NCBI RefSeq assembly: GCF_000264995.1
Contig: NW_006767433.1
Span: forward strand, 1,768,876-1,832,875
Direction of reading: 5' to 3'
Origin: Punctularia strigosozonata HHB-11173 SS5
Taxonomy: Eukaryota > Basidiomycota > Agaricomycetes > Corticiales > Punctulariaceae
Length of the DNA: 64,000 bases
Each line of letters starts with the position of its first letter. The stretch's first letter is position 1. The notes beneath the pieces were generated by a model. It was given only the letters and a program-made list of their open reading frames with translations, had not been told where the DNA came from and ran no database searches. Of the stretch, positions 22,073 to 33,906 are shown piece by piece. A program made the position numbers and the translations under genes.

Positions 22073-22327
22073 ATGGCCAACGCGAGCTACACCGTATACC
22101 GCTTGGCTTCTACCGTGGCATACTATTTCTTAGCGCCAGCAGAAGCATTTTGCGGCCCGGACCTTTATGCGATGGGTCCGTCCTCTGGTTAGCACGTTGG
22201 TGAAGCTCGGAGCTAACAGTAGGGCATACCTCCAGATCGTCGCATTGATATCCCAGACGAGAACTGGGAGCAGCGGGTCTTCGGATATGGTGGGCGCATG
22301 AGCGCGCGCCGAGCCCCGTACTATTGA
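22073..22327 (+). CDS. Small candidate protein, unrecognised
   Basis: A spliced reading from ATG 22073 gives MANASYT. After an intron (GTATACC...TTCTTAG) it continues RQQKHFAARTFMRWVRPL. After a second intron (GTTAGC...ACAGTAG) it continues GIPPDRRIDIPDENWEQRVF and ends SARRAPYY at 22327. Both introns have GT-AG ends and keep frame. The ~60-residue basic product resembles small mitochondrial proteins in composition only. No family recognised. Confidence 0.25.
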
Positions 22328-22524
22328 TTGCAACGCCGTTTTTGTGAGTTACAGACTAACAGGGTCAAAGGCGGGAAGACTTACGGTGATATAGTGAAGC
22401 ACGATTTATCGACTTCGTTTCGACGATTCTGGTTCGCGCTAGCCTTGCGCTTACGAGGGCGCAGTCGGTCCTTACTGCACAGATTGTAACACTCCTTGTA
22501 TTTATGCTTGTATGGATGCAGCAT

Positions 22525-22720
22525 TCACCCAACTCTCAACTCGTCGCCACGCGGCGTGAATACCGGACAAGCGAAGGTCATTCTCATTGGGGATGTTAGT
22601 AGAGTACTAATCATCTCCATGGCCTTGGGAAGAGCAGAATGGCCGCCAGAGGATGTGATGTAACGCGTCTTGCCGTCGCGCTGACCCAATTTTGGAACAA
22701 GTTTCACGTCGGTCCACGCA
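22525..22720 (-). other. Orphan coding-like exon, minus strand
   Basis: A minus-strand frame from a plausible acceptor (CCGCAG) at 22721 reads SAWTDVKLVPKLGQRDGKTR, ITSSGGHSALPKAMEMISTL and SPMRMTFACPVFTPRGDELR, stopping at 22525. Its composition is protein-like. The upstream exon would have to overlap the thiolase 5' end, and no start codon is visible there. It could be a gene remnant or a chance frame. Confidence 0.25.
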
Positions 22721-22821
22721 CTGCGGATGTAAACGGTTGCACACGATGATTTCTTCCCAGCTTAAATAGAGAACGCGAACATACCTTTGCCTTACACCGT
22801 CCTCGCTGCAGTTCAATCACG

Positions 22822-24526
22822 ATGCTATTCTGTAGAGCTGCCCTCAAGGCGAACCATAGCGGAATCCTCCACAATACTGGCACTGCGGTGCGCGCCGCCT
22901 CCACTCGAGCCAGGGGGTTACCTGCCATTCTTGAGAAGAAACCACAAGATGTGGTGATTACGTTTGCGAAACGAACTGCAATGGGCCGCGCAAAGAAGGG
23001 GCAGCTTAAGGATACCCCTGTTGACGAACTGCTCCTCGCATTGTTCACGGTGCGTCGCATTGTCCCCCCCTGTGGACGTCGAAGCAGGGCTCACCGCGAT
23101 GTCTACAGGCAACTTTAGAGAAGACGAGAATTGATCCTTCATTGATACAGGATATTTGCGTAGGGACAGTGAGCGGCACCCCGAACAACCACCCATTACT
23201 CGCGATATAACGAAATAATCCCAGTGTCATCCTCCGTCACCGCTGTACATATCTCGTGCAGCGGCATTGGCGGCGGGAATCCCCCACTCGGTCCCTATAT
23301 CAACTGTCAACAGGCTCTGTTCATCAGGTTCGCTAGACACCTTCACTCCATGTCAACCCAGATAGCAACTGTACTGAGGTGAACATAGGTCTGATGGCGA
23401 TTCGCTCCATTGCACATTCAATTGAAGCAGGCGAGACGTCCTTCGGGGTCGCGGTCGGAGTCGAGAGCATGTCGTTGAATCCACGTCCCACGCCTGAAGT
23501 CACAGACCCTGTGGGCAAGAACCCATACGCGCACGATTGCATTCAACCCATGGGATGGACCAGTGAAATGGTCGCTAAGATCTACAACGTGTCGCGAGAG
23601 AAGCAAGATCACTACGCCTTCATATCACATACTCGAGCGAGCAAGGTGAGCGCACAAGCTCTTGGCAGGCCAATTACCAAGCATGTGTCTAGGCATCCGA
23701 GTCGGGGGTATTTTCCGAGGAGATATTACCTGTCAAAATACGTGGCGCAGTTGTTGCGAAGGATGACACGATTAGACCGAATGTCACTGTGGAATCTTTG
23801 GCACAATTGAAGCCAGTGTTCAATTTTGACGACGTTTCTGACGCCAGCACAACTGCTGGAAATGCAAGCGGTGTTGGTGATGGCGCCGCGATATGTCTCC
23901 TCATGAGCCGCGAGCGCGCCGAACGCGAAGGTGCTGAAATCGTAGGAAAATGGGTTCGGAGCACCGTTGTCGGTAAATGCTTCCGCGGACACAGTTCTAT
24001 TGTCTCTGCTAACCTCCTCTCGGCATCAGGGGTGGAACCTCGCGTGATGGGAATATCTCCAATAGCCGCGGTGTCCAAGATTCTTGACGATACGGGATTG
24101 CGAAAGGAAGATGTCGATGTGTGGGAGGTGAGATGCGGGTATCTGTACTTCTTGATCGATCTCTCTGAATATTGATCATAGATTAATGAAGCTTTCGCAT
24201 CTCAATTTGCATACTGTGTTGAGGAGTTAGGTATACCGATTGAGAAAATCAACCCGAAGTAGGTCGCTCTACGTCTTATGACTGCCGTGGACTAAACGTA
24301 CGTTACTATCAGTGGTGGCTCAATCTCCCTCACACACCCTCTGGGAATGAGTACGTCTTTACTTCCCCGTGGGTGCTCACTAACGCATCCTCTTGCAGCT
24401 GGCGTGCGCCAAGTCGTTACAGGTTTGGCTCAGCTGCAGCGAACCAAACAAAAAGTTCTCTGCACGAGCATGTGCGTGGGCAGCGGTATGGGAGCAGCGG
24501 GCGTTTTCGTAAATGAGAGGGCTTAG
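22822..24526 (+). CDS. 3-ketoacyl-CoA thiolase (beta-oxidation)
   Basis: Acetyl-CoA acyltransferase of fatty-acid beta-oxidation, in the peroxisomal thiolase lineage. The start at 22822 reads MLFCRAALKANHSG; the core begins QDVVITFAKRTAMGRAKKGQ. The nucleophile Cys is in NRLCSSG (near 23320). MSLNPRPTPE, KQDHYAFISHTRASK, GVGDGAAICLLMSRERAE, MGISPIAAVSKIL and INEAFASQFAYC follow. The C-terminal active site reads GGSISLTHPLGMTG and LCTSMCVGSGMGAAG. About seven introns. In relatives the first motif is usually GGAIALGHPLGATG, so this copy is divergent but keeps the His and Cys. It ends ERA, with no PTS1. A clear PTS2 is not obvious, so peroxisomal versus mitochondrial location is open. Confidence 0.9.
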
Positions 24527-24616
24527 TTGACTGAACGGGACGACGCTCCAGCACTGGACAACGGAGAAGCTCGGATTGTACATTACTCATGATCGTTTGG
24601 GCCAGACTGTGTTTCC

Positions 24617-26676
24617 TCACAACTTCGAGCCGCCAGCCTTCAATGCCGCGTCTACTATTTCAGCCATCGCGATGACCGCCTCTTCCTCGAGCGTGCGTCC
24701 GACAACCTGTACGCAAACAGGGGCGTTCTTGAAAGTCTCTGGTTCATCTACAATCGACGCACATCAACATGAGGAAATATCGGAAGAGGGTCGGTCACTT
24801 ACACAAGTTGTAGTTATGTTCGTCGCTTTCGGATAAGAAATCATGGGGAGGTTTCTTGCCGTCCAAGTCCGCGTTCACCCTAGTGACTGGGATGACCAGC
24901 GCAGGATAGTCCAATGCGTTGCACCAGATGGTGTAATTGGCTGTACTGTTGAGCCCATGCGGTGGTGCCGCATACGGTGCTGTCGGCGAGATGATGGCAT
25001 CCACTGGGCGACCTTGCGACATGCAGTCAGTATATTTACAGGGCAGGATCCCACTATCTGCGGTACCTGTTTTCGTGCTCGCCGCGGTTGCATTCCAATG
25101 GTCGAGATACTGCATCCGCATGTCTCGACGTTCTTTATGCACCTGCCACAGTTCATATGCCGATAATCCTCTGTATTCATTGGGACGGAATGTAGCTTCC
25201 GCAACAAGGTCCTGGTTCAGCTCCATGGTGGCGATGACCGGTTCGCCTGAAGGAGCTGTGGTGACTGCATAATCTTCTGCAGCAGCCGCATTCCAGATGC
25301 TTCTCTGATGTTCAAACAATTAGACTTCGGACCACAGGTGAAGGATGCGACGCACTGTATTTGCGTAGAGCTCCTTGTGCATGATCGGAGTCCACTCAAT
25401 GACTGGTTCAGTAGTCAGACAGGAGATCATGCCTCCGGGAATGCTCCGTACCATCATGACCCTGCTGGGTGAGTGCCGATTTCACTGTCTCCAGTGCTCT
25501 GATCACAGGAGGGTGGGGTACGGTAACACCGTCGTTCCACATGACAGCAAAGCAAAGCGATTTGCCCCTGCCATGTTCAGCCAGTTGATAAGCTTCTTCG
25601 TCCCATGCTTTGCGTACAGCAAGAGGATCCTTGAGCCATGGTTTGGCATCGATTACAGCGCGCATAAAAGCTTTGACGCCACTCAAGCTGACGGAAAGCG
25701 GCCCCAAAACCGACGGGAGCGAGTCCTGACCCTCTAGCGAGTTGAGGGCCCCCGCGTACGGGATACGATGGTAGGAGGGCCGCAAGCCGTATATTCCGTT
25801 GAACGAGCTTGGAATGCGGACAGAGCTGCAAGGCATGGCATTTAGACGATAAGTATACCGAAAAGCCGCCGAATATCGTACCCGCCAATATCGGAGCCGA
25901 CGCCAAGGGGTGAACCTTTCATGGCGATCAGGGCACCCTCACCTCCAGACGATCCGCCGGGGGTGAGACTACGGTTATGCGGATTGGTCGTCCTCCCGAA
26001 TATGTTATTGTAGGTCTCAGGCCACTAATGAATCAGATATATAAGACTGTTCGGATGCGTACGGATGTGCTCATACCATGAGTGTCTGAGGAACATTCGT
26101 GCGAACGAAGGGCACAGCACCGAGCTCATAGAGAATTTCTACCAAAACAGCGTCATGCTCGGAATACTTCCCGATCCACGTCACATATCCCATTGTCGTC
26201 TCCAGCCCTTTGATAGCAAGCTGATCTTTCAGGGAGATCGGCAGGCCATGAAGAGGTCCCAAAACCTTGCCGGTTTCTTTCAAATGTGCATCCAATTTCG
26301 CCGCACGAACCAGCGCTTGGTCGACGAAGATTTCCGTCAGGCAGTTCACAACCTGCTGTGCAACAATTGCTCGTTTATAATATGCCGTGGTCACCTGTAA
26401 GCAGAGTTCGTCAAGGTATTGATTTCTTTAAGATACGCAGCTCACTTCCACCGACGTCCACTCCGCAGTTGCTAGTTTCTTGAGGAGAACCTCCACGTCG
26501 CTCGTATTGGTTATTTCCAGTTCCCGTTGGGTTAAGAGCCCGCACTGTTCAGGGATTGCAGTAACATCGAGCACATCCTCTGGAGGAGGGGTGATGATCC
26601 AGTCCTTCGGTATTGAAGTCTGTTGCCTGCGTTTCTTATCGGCGACGAGTTCACGCCAGTCCGTTGTGCTAGGCAT
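24617..26676 (-). CDS. Amidase (amidase-signature family, fungal acetamidase-like)
   Basis: Hydrolase of the amidase-signature family with a Ser-cisSer-Lys triad. The start at 26676 reads MPSTTDWRELVADKKRRQQ. The catalytic Lys is in PISLKDQ. The Gly/Ser-rich core is LTPGGSSGGEGALIAMKG, then SDIGGS, formed across an intron near 25830-25890. Later segments are PSVLGPLSVSLSGVKAFM, VDAIISPTAPYAAPPHG and VIPVTRV. About six introns; the protein ends AALKAGGSKL at 24617. Length of about 560 residues is usual for fungal acetamidases and related enzymes that release ammonia from amides. The substrate cannot be told. No signal peptide is visible. Converges with the thiolase with ~90 bp between stops. 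Confidence 0.88.
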
Positions 26677-27537
26677 GTTGGAGGTTGCTTTCTAACAGGC
26701 AGACTCACTGGAGGTGGGTGGGGCTGGGATGGAGGAAGACGTTCACGCTCGCGCACCGATAAGACAACCTTCGCCAAAGTATGTCTCATGATGACTCAGG
26801 ATGCGCACTATATGCAGAACAAGATTCCCGCGTCCATATGGCGACAATGTCATGCGTTGTCATCGTGTACATATGTGTAGGAGAACCGTAGAGGCTTGTG
26901 ACAGTAGTCTACCGAAGAGGGCGATGGCATCCGGCCAAGATCACGTCGAAGGGCGTACACATCTGTGGAACAAGTCAGCGATCAGATGCAGTAAATAATC
27001 GGAAGGTGAATGCTCAGAAGGTCATTCATGTCATTGAACACGAGCAAGCGATGTGAGTCGCGAACCATGTTCAGATCGACTAAGAGGTGCCAGGTGGGTC
27101 GAAAGCTCGACACTCTTCATGGCAGTGAAAACTAGCGTGTGGAACATTTCGCACCTTTACTGATGAATCATTCTTCAATGGACTGAGCTCTGAGGGACGG
27201 AGTGGGGGGAACGAGGGTGAACGAGGAAAAATGTCTGCACGAAGAAAATTAGCGCACCTCCAATTATGGTCACGTGAGTCGTTCCATCCCGTAGCAGTAA
27301 TCTACGGTAGGACTAAGGCCAATCCCCTCATCGTCGGGCTTGCCATCGCCAAGGTGTGTGAAACGTCTTACTTTACATCAGGGAGCAGCTGGGATGCCAT
27401 GTATCCGAAATATCTACCAATATCTACCTTCGTGCTCGACGGATTTCGATGGATGCAGCGATTTCGAGATGGATGTTACCGGTGCCCGAACTTTGGACGC
27501 TAATTGGATTCCCTCATAGTAGTCCGCTCTCCTCAAG
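26677..27537. other. Intergenic region between amidase and uS3 genes
   Basis: Divergent promoters and leaders. Open frames up to ~90 codons (for example 27231-27503) show no family features. No repeats or RNA genes seen. Confidence 0.5.
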
Positions 27538-28506
27538 ATGTCCAGCCAGATCAGCAAAAAGCGCAAGTTCGTGGCGGATGGTGTGTTCCGCGCCGAACTG
27601 AACGAATTCTTCACCCGTGAACTGGCCGAGGAGGGATACTCTGGCTGCGATGTCCGGGTCACTCATGCCCGCACTGAGGTGCGTAGCCTGTTCCGGCTTC
27701 ATTTGCAAATGCGAACGAAACTGACCTTGCCGAACGCGGTCATAGATCATCATTCGCGCCACACACACGCAGGAAGTGCTTGGTGAGAAGGGCCGCCGCA
27801 TCCGCGAGCTCACAGCGCTCGTTCAAAAGCGATTCAAATTCCCCGAAAATTCTGTCGAACTTTACGCCGAGAAGGTCACTTACCGTGGTCTTTCCGCCAT
27901 TGCGCAATGCGAGAGCTTGCGCTACAAGCTTCTCGGTGGGCTCGCTGTACGCCGGTACGCCCGATAATTGTTCACCAGCGACCGTTCCTCATCTTTCGAA
28001 CAGAGCTGCTTACGGTGTTCTTCGTTTCGTCATGGAGTCCGGTGCCAAGGGTTGTGAGGTTGTTATCTCTGGCAAGCTGCGTGCTGCCCGTGCCAAGTCC
28101 ATGAAGTTTACCGATGGCTTCATGATTCACTCCGGTCAACCTTCGCGCGACTTCGTCGATTACGCTGTGAGGCACGTGTTGCTCAAGCAGGGCGTACTCG
28201 GTATCAAGGTCAAGATGTACGTTCATTTCTATGTCATAGTTGTTATATTGTTGACTCACATTTCATATAAGCATGAAGGGATGGGATCCTCAGGGCGAGA
28301 CCGGTCCGTCCAAGCCTCTTCCCGACTCGGTGCAGATTTTGGAGCCTCCGGTCGACAAGATCATCACCGAGCCCTCGTCAGAGCAGCGAGAACCCCTTCT
28401 CCCGACACACGCCGTTCCGGTTGGCGAAAACCCCGAAGTCGCCTACCAGCCACAGTCCGACTACCAGGAGCCCGCCTACCAGGAGCCCCCCGCTACCGGA
28501 TTCTGA
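27538..28506 (+). CDS. RPS3: 40S ribosomal protein uS3
   Basis: Small-subunit protein at the mRNA entry channel. It reads [20 protein letters not shown] and [20 protein letters not shown]. After intron 1 (GTGCGT...CATAG) it continues [20 protein letters not shown] and [12 protein letters not shown] (KH domain). After intron 2 it continues [40 protein letters not shown] and GVLGIKVKI. After intron 3 it continues [12 protein letters not shown] and a Gln/Pro-rich tail ending PPATGF. The start is fixed by homology to yeast Rps3 (MVALISKKRKLVADG). Confidence 0.97.
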
Positions 28507-28758
28507 TTCTATTCTCGGTGCTTTTGTGTATACATGTAGTGATCGCAATATCAGGTGTATCGTCACTCGTCGGGAGAGGCCAAAAAGCGCGTCGACTTCT
28601 GGGACGGATGGTTACCATCATATGTCACATGACTTCTGTGCATGTTTCTTCGGTCGTTATTTTGTGGCACGTCAAGGACGCGTTCCCTGCATTATCATAT
28701 CCAAGAGCCGATTGTAGCTCTAGTAGGCGCTCGAGGGAAACATCACGCATCTGATGCG

Positions 28759-30609
28759 ATGAAGAAACGCCAGCTATCGCCTTCTACCACTACCGGGAGC
28801 AAATCCGAGGACAGACTGAACGGCGTTCAAGCGAAGGTTGTCAAAAGTGAATATATATGCGTGAAGTATCAGTGCCCAGCTGCTCACCCGACATAGCACA
28901 CCCTTTTTTCTCTAGGACAAGCTCGGCGTCAGTGCAGAAGACTGGGAACAGTCTTACATGGTTATCTAGCCCGGATTGGCCGCATGAACACTGCCTTCAT
29001 GGAGTCAACCTGCATCCTAAGCCATCCAGTCGGATTGCCGGGTTTGATTTGGACGGCACGCTAATCAGTGGCAACTTTCGTGTCAAAGACAAGAAGGCCT
29101 GGAGTTGGTGGAGAAACGTCGTACCTACGAAGTTGAGACAACTACATGAAGGAGGGTTCGTGCCAATATATCGCGTTCCCGAACTCGGAGTGATCCAAGT
29201 CATCCGGTACGAATAGCTACGCCATCATAATATTTTCCAACCAGAATATAAACCATCTCGCGGTTTGGAAAGAAAAATTGCAACTAATTGCTGCTGCGGT
29301 TTGTTCTATCTGTGCCAAATTCGACCCTGACATGTTGCTGGACTAATGTTTAAGCTTCCAGACGTTCCATTCCGAATATTTGCTGCCACACGCAAGGATG
29401 GGCACAGGAAGCCAATGCCGGGAATGTGGCACGAACTCGAGCGCATATACGCACTTGACGGGGTAGTCATCGGTAATCGCGCTTATAGCCGGGTTCTCTG
29501 GTCTACTACGCTCACATGTCGTTGACAGACAAAGGTGCTTCGTTCTATGTTGGCGATGCAGCCGGCCGACCTAGTGGACCCAACGGCAAGGATCACGCCA
29601 GCTCCGATAGGCAATGGGCGCTTAACGTTGGTGTTCCGTTCTTCACGCCAGAGGTACGGATGTCCCAAGGTCCTTATTCGCAAGATTGATATACTCGTGG
29701 TAGGAGTTCTTTCTGGAGCTTCCAGCGTCCCAATACAAAATGGAAGGCTTCCATGTATCCACACTGTCGGCTCGTGAGTTCATCGACATACACATTATTT
29801 CATCGTTTCAGACCAACTTCAACGCAGAACCTCTTTACACCCCTACCTCGACACCACTCCTCTTTAGAGCTCCTACAGACCAGGAACCTTATACAACTTC
29901 GTCATCTCAGAGCGCGATCACTACGTCCGCTTCTGGCCCGAAAGAGATCATACTTTTTGTCGGACCCCCATGCGCTGGAAAATCCTCTTTCTTTCGCACT
30001 CACATTCAGGTGATGAATCACTCGTACGTTCATGTTGAAGGTCGAGCTCTCAAAGCGCGGGCGAGATGTGCACAGAAAGCAGAAGAAGCACTAAAGGATG
30101 AAAAGTCATGCGTCCTTGGTCCGTAAATCATTTATATCGTGTGTTCCTATGGAATCGAAACGCTTTGACCGCAGACGATACGCATGCCAGCATGTTCTCC
30201 CGAAAATATGCAATCACTCTAGCTCGAAAATTCGAAATACCGATCAGGTGCATTCGCCGCCGCCACGCAGTGCAATATTTCTAACCGACAAATTAGGTGT
30301 TTCCTATTCACGGCTTCTTTGGAGCTTGCTTGGCACAACAATCTATACCGCGCCTACCTCCAACCGCGAATAATTAGTGATCAGGCGAGTCTTCTCTACT
30401 TCGCGGTGCAACTTGACATGGTGGTGACCTTGATACAGAAACTGTCCCGACCTGCGTTGCCGAAAGAGGAATTTCGTGCCTTCCGGGATCAATACCAAGA
30501 ACCGACGATCAGTGAGGGTTTTGCGGAGATCAAACGTATCAACTGGGTGTGGAATGGCACAGATGAAGAGCGTAAATGCTGGGAGTTGTGGACTCTCCCG
30601 ATGAAGTGA
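28759..30609 (+). CDS. Polynucleotide kinase 3'-phosphatase (DNA repair)
   Basis: Repairs DNA ends by removing 3'-phosphate and adding 5'-phosphate. The start at 28759 reads [18 protein letters not shown], with a basic NLS-like N-terminus and no FHA domain, as in fission yeast Pnk1. The HAD phosphatase domain has FDLDGTLI (nucleophile Asp; ~29046), [26 protein letters not shown] and [12 protein letters not shown]. The kinase domain has the P-loop [18 protein letters not shown] (~29950-30000). The C-terminal part reads [13 protein letters not shown] and [11 protein letters not shown], and ends [10 protein letters not shown]. Some eight introns. Nuclear by family. Confidence 0.92.
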
Positions 30610-30672
30610 CAAGTGTTGATGATGACTCTCATGTGTATTCATGGATGTATTGTATTCATGGACCGTTGCGAA

Positions 30673-31747
30673 TTAGAGTACAAAATCGTCTGTGGTTGCG
30701 CTATGATACGGTGGGAGAGCTATGGCTGCATTGATATCTAAGGGATTGCCCGCCTGTCTGGGGTCCGTGGTATGAAGGTGCGTAAGGGTCGTGAATAGCG
30801 CAATGCATGGCATCAAGCCCAGCGCGCTGAATGGGTTCGACTTTTCCGCGAGCACTTGTTCGATTTGAAGCGTGCTCAGGCTTTCGTCGCGGTGACGTGA
30901 AGCTTCGCGAGGGAGCACACCAAGGGGACGGTATAGAACGAGTATGCTACCCAAACCACTGCAATATACTGATGAGCATTCAAAATAACAGGTGGGCTAT
31001 GATCCCGGCGTACTGATGAATGCATTGCTGGTTGCCGCCATCAAGTCCGGTGCGTCGGAGCCGGCGTTCGAGATCGTCTGGTTAAAGTCATCCACCGCCT
31101 TGCCGAACCACATGCGGATGATGAGGAACGCGGACAAGCCGAGCATGAATCCGAAGAGTCCGATCCAGGCGGTCAGGCGTTGGACGATGGGCTTGTCGAG
31201 GGTGGCGGAGAGCCTTCCAAGCTTGGCGCGGAAGGAGATCATGGTAAACAGGAGGAAGAACATGGCCGAAAAACAGAGCGAAACGGCAATAAAGGCCGGT
31301 GTGGCGGTGGTGGGTGCCGTGAGCAAACTGGGCGCGTCCCCAGGAAGCACTGAGAGGTCTGCGAGCGAAAATTCAGCAGCAGAAAGAGCAACTAAATATC
31401 TTCGAAACGCATACCATATATTGGTGAGACGGAGGGTGTAGTGCAGCTAATCGATGCTGCATTATCCGACCGGGCACAAGAACCTATAGAGAGGGTAAGG
31501 TTTCGGTCTGGTTCAAAGGAATGCCAGAATAATTACCGAGAACGCCCATGAACACGCTAGGCCCGTCCACGTCGGAATGTGATTCTGGGTTCGTGATGGC
31601 CAGCGAAGGTCGGACCGTGAGCAATGCAACGCGGTCGTGGAGTATCACGGCAGGTGCGAGAAACGCGAAGAGGGAAAGCAGCATTCCCGTCAATGAAAGG
31701 ACAGGGGCGAGGTAAACGGCGACTGCTTTGGAAAGTCCTGCGATCAT
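30673..31747 (-). CDS. SUR7/PalI-like four-span membrane protein
   Basis: A claudin-like fungal plasma-membrane protein by architecture. The start at 31747 reads MIAGLSKAVAVYLAPVLSLT, TM1, with a second hydrophobic half to about residue 38. The extracellular loop has two cysteines (GSCARSDNAASISCTTPS) in the SUR7/PalI arrangement. TM2 is AFIAVSLCFSAMFFLLFTMI, TM3 is LTAWIGLFGFMLGLSAFLII, and TM4 starts MVWVAYSFVLY after an intron near 30970-31010. The cytoplasmic tail ends TTDDFVL. Three introns. Family members organise eisosomes or sense pH, but this function is not shown here. Confidence 0.65.
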
Positions 31748-32493
31748 GTTTGGGGCGTTGGTACGCAGGCGACTAGCGCGGAAGCAAGTGACGAGGTTGG
31801 ATGTGCAATGCAGGTCGCACTAGACTCAAATGAACTGAGGTAGGACGTGGTAGCAAGACCCGCAACACCAGTGTGCAAGTATGATAAGATAGAGAACGCC
31901 CGGAAAACGGAGAATGAATGAGAGGATCTTGAGCAAGTAAATGACAGCAGCCCCGGGGATGGAGTAGGTTGTCCGCGCGGCAGAGGGTTATATACCGGCC
32001 TCAGCATGTTCGAACAAAAGCAATTTAGACAAGGTCGTTGCCCGGAAGCCATGCGATTGAGTAATACGAGCGAAGCGCTCCATTCCGTGCACATGAGTTG
32101 GACAACAAACGTTGCGAGGCGCGCCGCAAGCCTATTGTCCGAATTGGGAAAAACAAAGGTTTGACTCATTGTACGTTGTTTGTACGAAGAGAACACAGGT
32201 TTTCCGTTCCTTGGTGCAGATCATAAATGGTCCAGGCCCCAGAGCCCAGGCGCTGCGAGGCATGCTAATCGCGGCGACCACAGCCAGTTGAAGAATTGCG
32301 CCCAGTGGGTGTGCCACACCCATCGACGTAACGTTTCGGGGCTATGTTTATTTGCACCCTTAATCCCTTATACAAAGCATCGAAGCCTCGGGTGATTACC
32401 CCACATGTAAAGATAATCCATCCATAACGAATCCGCGTACATCACAAGAACCGGCCACATTGGAATGCAAGGAACCAGCCAAGGTAAATAAGA
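31748..32493. other. Intergenic region between SUR7-like and SEC9 genes
   Basis: 5' flank of the SUR7-like gene and 3' flank of SEC9. A minus-strand open frame of about 150 codons lacks any family feature. Nothing else seen. Confidence 0.5.
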
Positions 32494-33748
32494 CTACTTG
32501 ATGCGCTTGAGCTGTAGGTAGGAACATGTCAGCGGTACTCACGATTGGTTATGATGAAGCACGTACCCTCTCAGTGTTCCGGTAGACACGGTTATCGAGC
32601 GATGTCGTCTTCTCCTCGATGCGGCCGATACGACCGATTTGGTTGTCGACTTCCTGACCCATAGCCAGGCCAAGCGCCTTGAGGCGTTTCGCCGCCTCAC
32701 CAATCTCATCGAGATTGTCGTCCAGCTCATCCTCCATCTCGTCATCCGAGGCAGTGGCTTCAAACTGGTAACGAGCCCGTTGCTGTTTCCGCTGTGCCTG
32801 TTGCTCCTCGGTCCTCATGCGGCTACGAAGACCTCCCCCGCCTATAGCTTCCTCGTCCTCGTCACCGCGGCCGTACGTCGCAGCACGGCCGAGTCTGTTC
32901 TGAGTTTCGCGAATGTCAAGCATTGCTCTCTCGCGCTCCTCACGATCTTCATCGTATCGCTGCTGAAGCTTAGCTTCTTGGGCGGCGCGCTTGGCGTCCT
33001 TATTAAACGTGATAGCAGGACGGAAGATCGATCGGTTCAACTTCTTCAACTCATCCGTCTTATCTTCAGCGCGAAGTTGGTGACCCTTCGAGACATCAAG
33101 GTGGCGCTCCGTGTTAGCAAGTTTCTCTGAGGATAAACATAAATGAGAGGATTACACGAGGCCCAGTATAGCCATACCAGATTGATCGCCAAGCTTGAGC
33201 ATCGTATTACGAGCCGTCTCCTCAGCCTCACGGGCAAGACGTAAAGCATTACGTGTGGAGTTCACGCTCTCTTGCTTGGTATAGCGAATATTCTGCTTGA
33301 TGCCCTCAACGTCCTCGTCTTGTTCTTCGCCCGGTGCGACATCCCTCATCGCGCGAGGGCCCGGAGCGTCATTGAAGAAGCGACCAGAACCGGCTTTCTC
33401 AGCGTTATAACCGGAGAACAACTCCGATCGGGCGGCATCAACATTGCCACCGCGGGCGTACGGATCGCCAACACCGTTACTACGGCTGTAGCTCCGTTGC
33501 GTCTGAGGAGGAAACATGTCGGACGGAGGGTCATTGTACCCGGAGGACCCAGACCTGCTGGGTCCGTTGTAAGGGTCGCCATCGCGGCTGGCGTTGTAGG
33601 TGCTCGCGGTGGAGCGGTACGAAGGCGGCGGTCGGGGGGAACTGCTGTTGATCGCGCGGTTACCGGGACCAGGGCTGCGAGATGGCTGCGGCGGGGGCTC
33701 AACGGGAGGAATCAAGGTCTGCTCCTTGTTGCGCCTGAAGAACGACAT
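32494..33748 (-). CDS. SEC9: SEC9, SNAP-25-type t-SNARE
   Basis: Plasma-membrane Qbc-SNARE for exocytosis. The start at 33748 reads MSFFRRNKEQTLIPPVEP, then a Pro/Ser-rich N-terminus. The first SNARE helix is around 33150-33300 (IKQNIRYTKQESVNSTRNAL, AREAEETARNTMLKLGDQS) and continues after an intron as EKLANTERHLDVSKGHQ. The second helix is at 32545-32720 (LDDNLDEIGEAAKRLKALGL, GQEVDNQIGRIGRIEEKTTS). A small last exon encodes LKRIK. There is no transmembrane segment, as expected. Divergent from MPP10 over 158 bp. Confidence 0.93.
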
Positions 33749-33906
33749 GCTGGTGTTCGAGGAAGAGATATGATGTACAGCATCCGCTGGGCGCCTCTTA
33801 TACGTAGTGACGCTCACGTGCCTTCCGATCAGCCTGAGCGGTGCCAAAATTCTGGGCTGCTTCAGCGATTCTGCTTTCACTCTGAGCAACACCGCCGCGC
33901 ACCGCC
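33749..33906. promoter_or_regulatory. Shared promoter of SEC9 and MPP10
   Basis: 158 bp between divergent start codons. It holds both leaders and likely one bidirectional promoter. No clear TATA box. Confidence 0.5.

Noticed and set aside
31744-32196. Minus-strand 150-codon frame upstream of the SUR7-like gene
   Set aside because: No homology seen, low-complexity codons, and it runs into the start of the SUR7-like gene; likely leader sequence.
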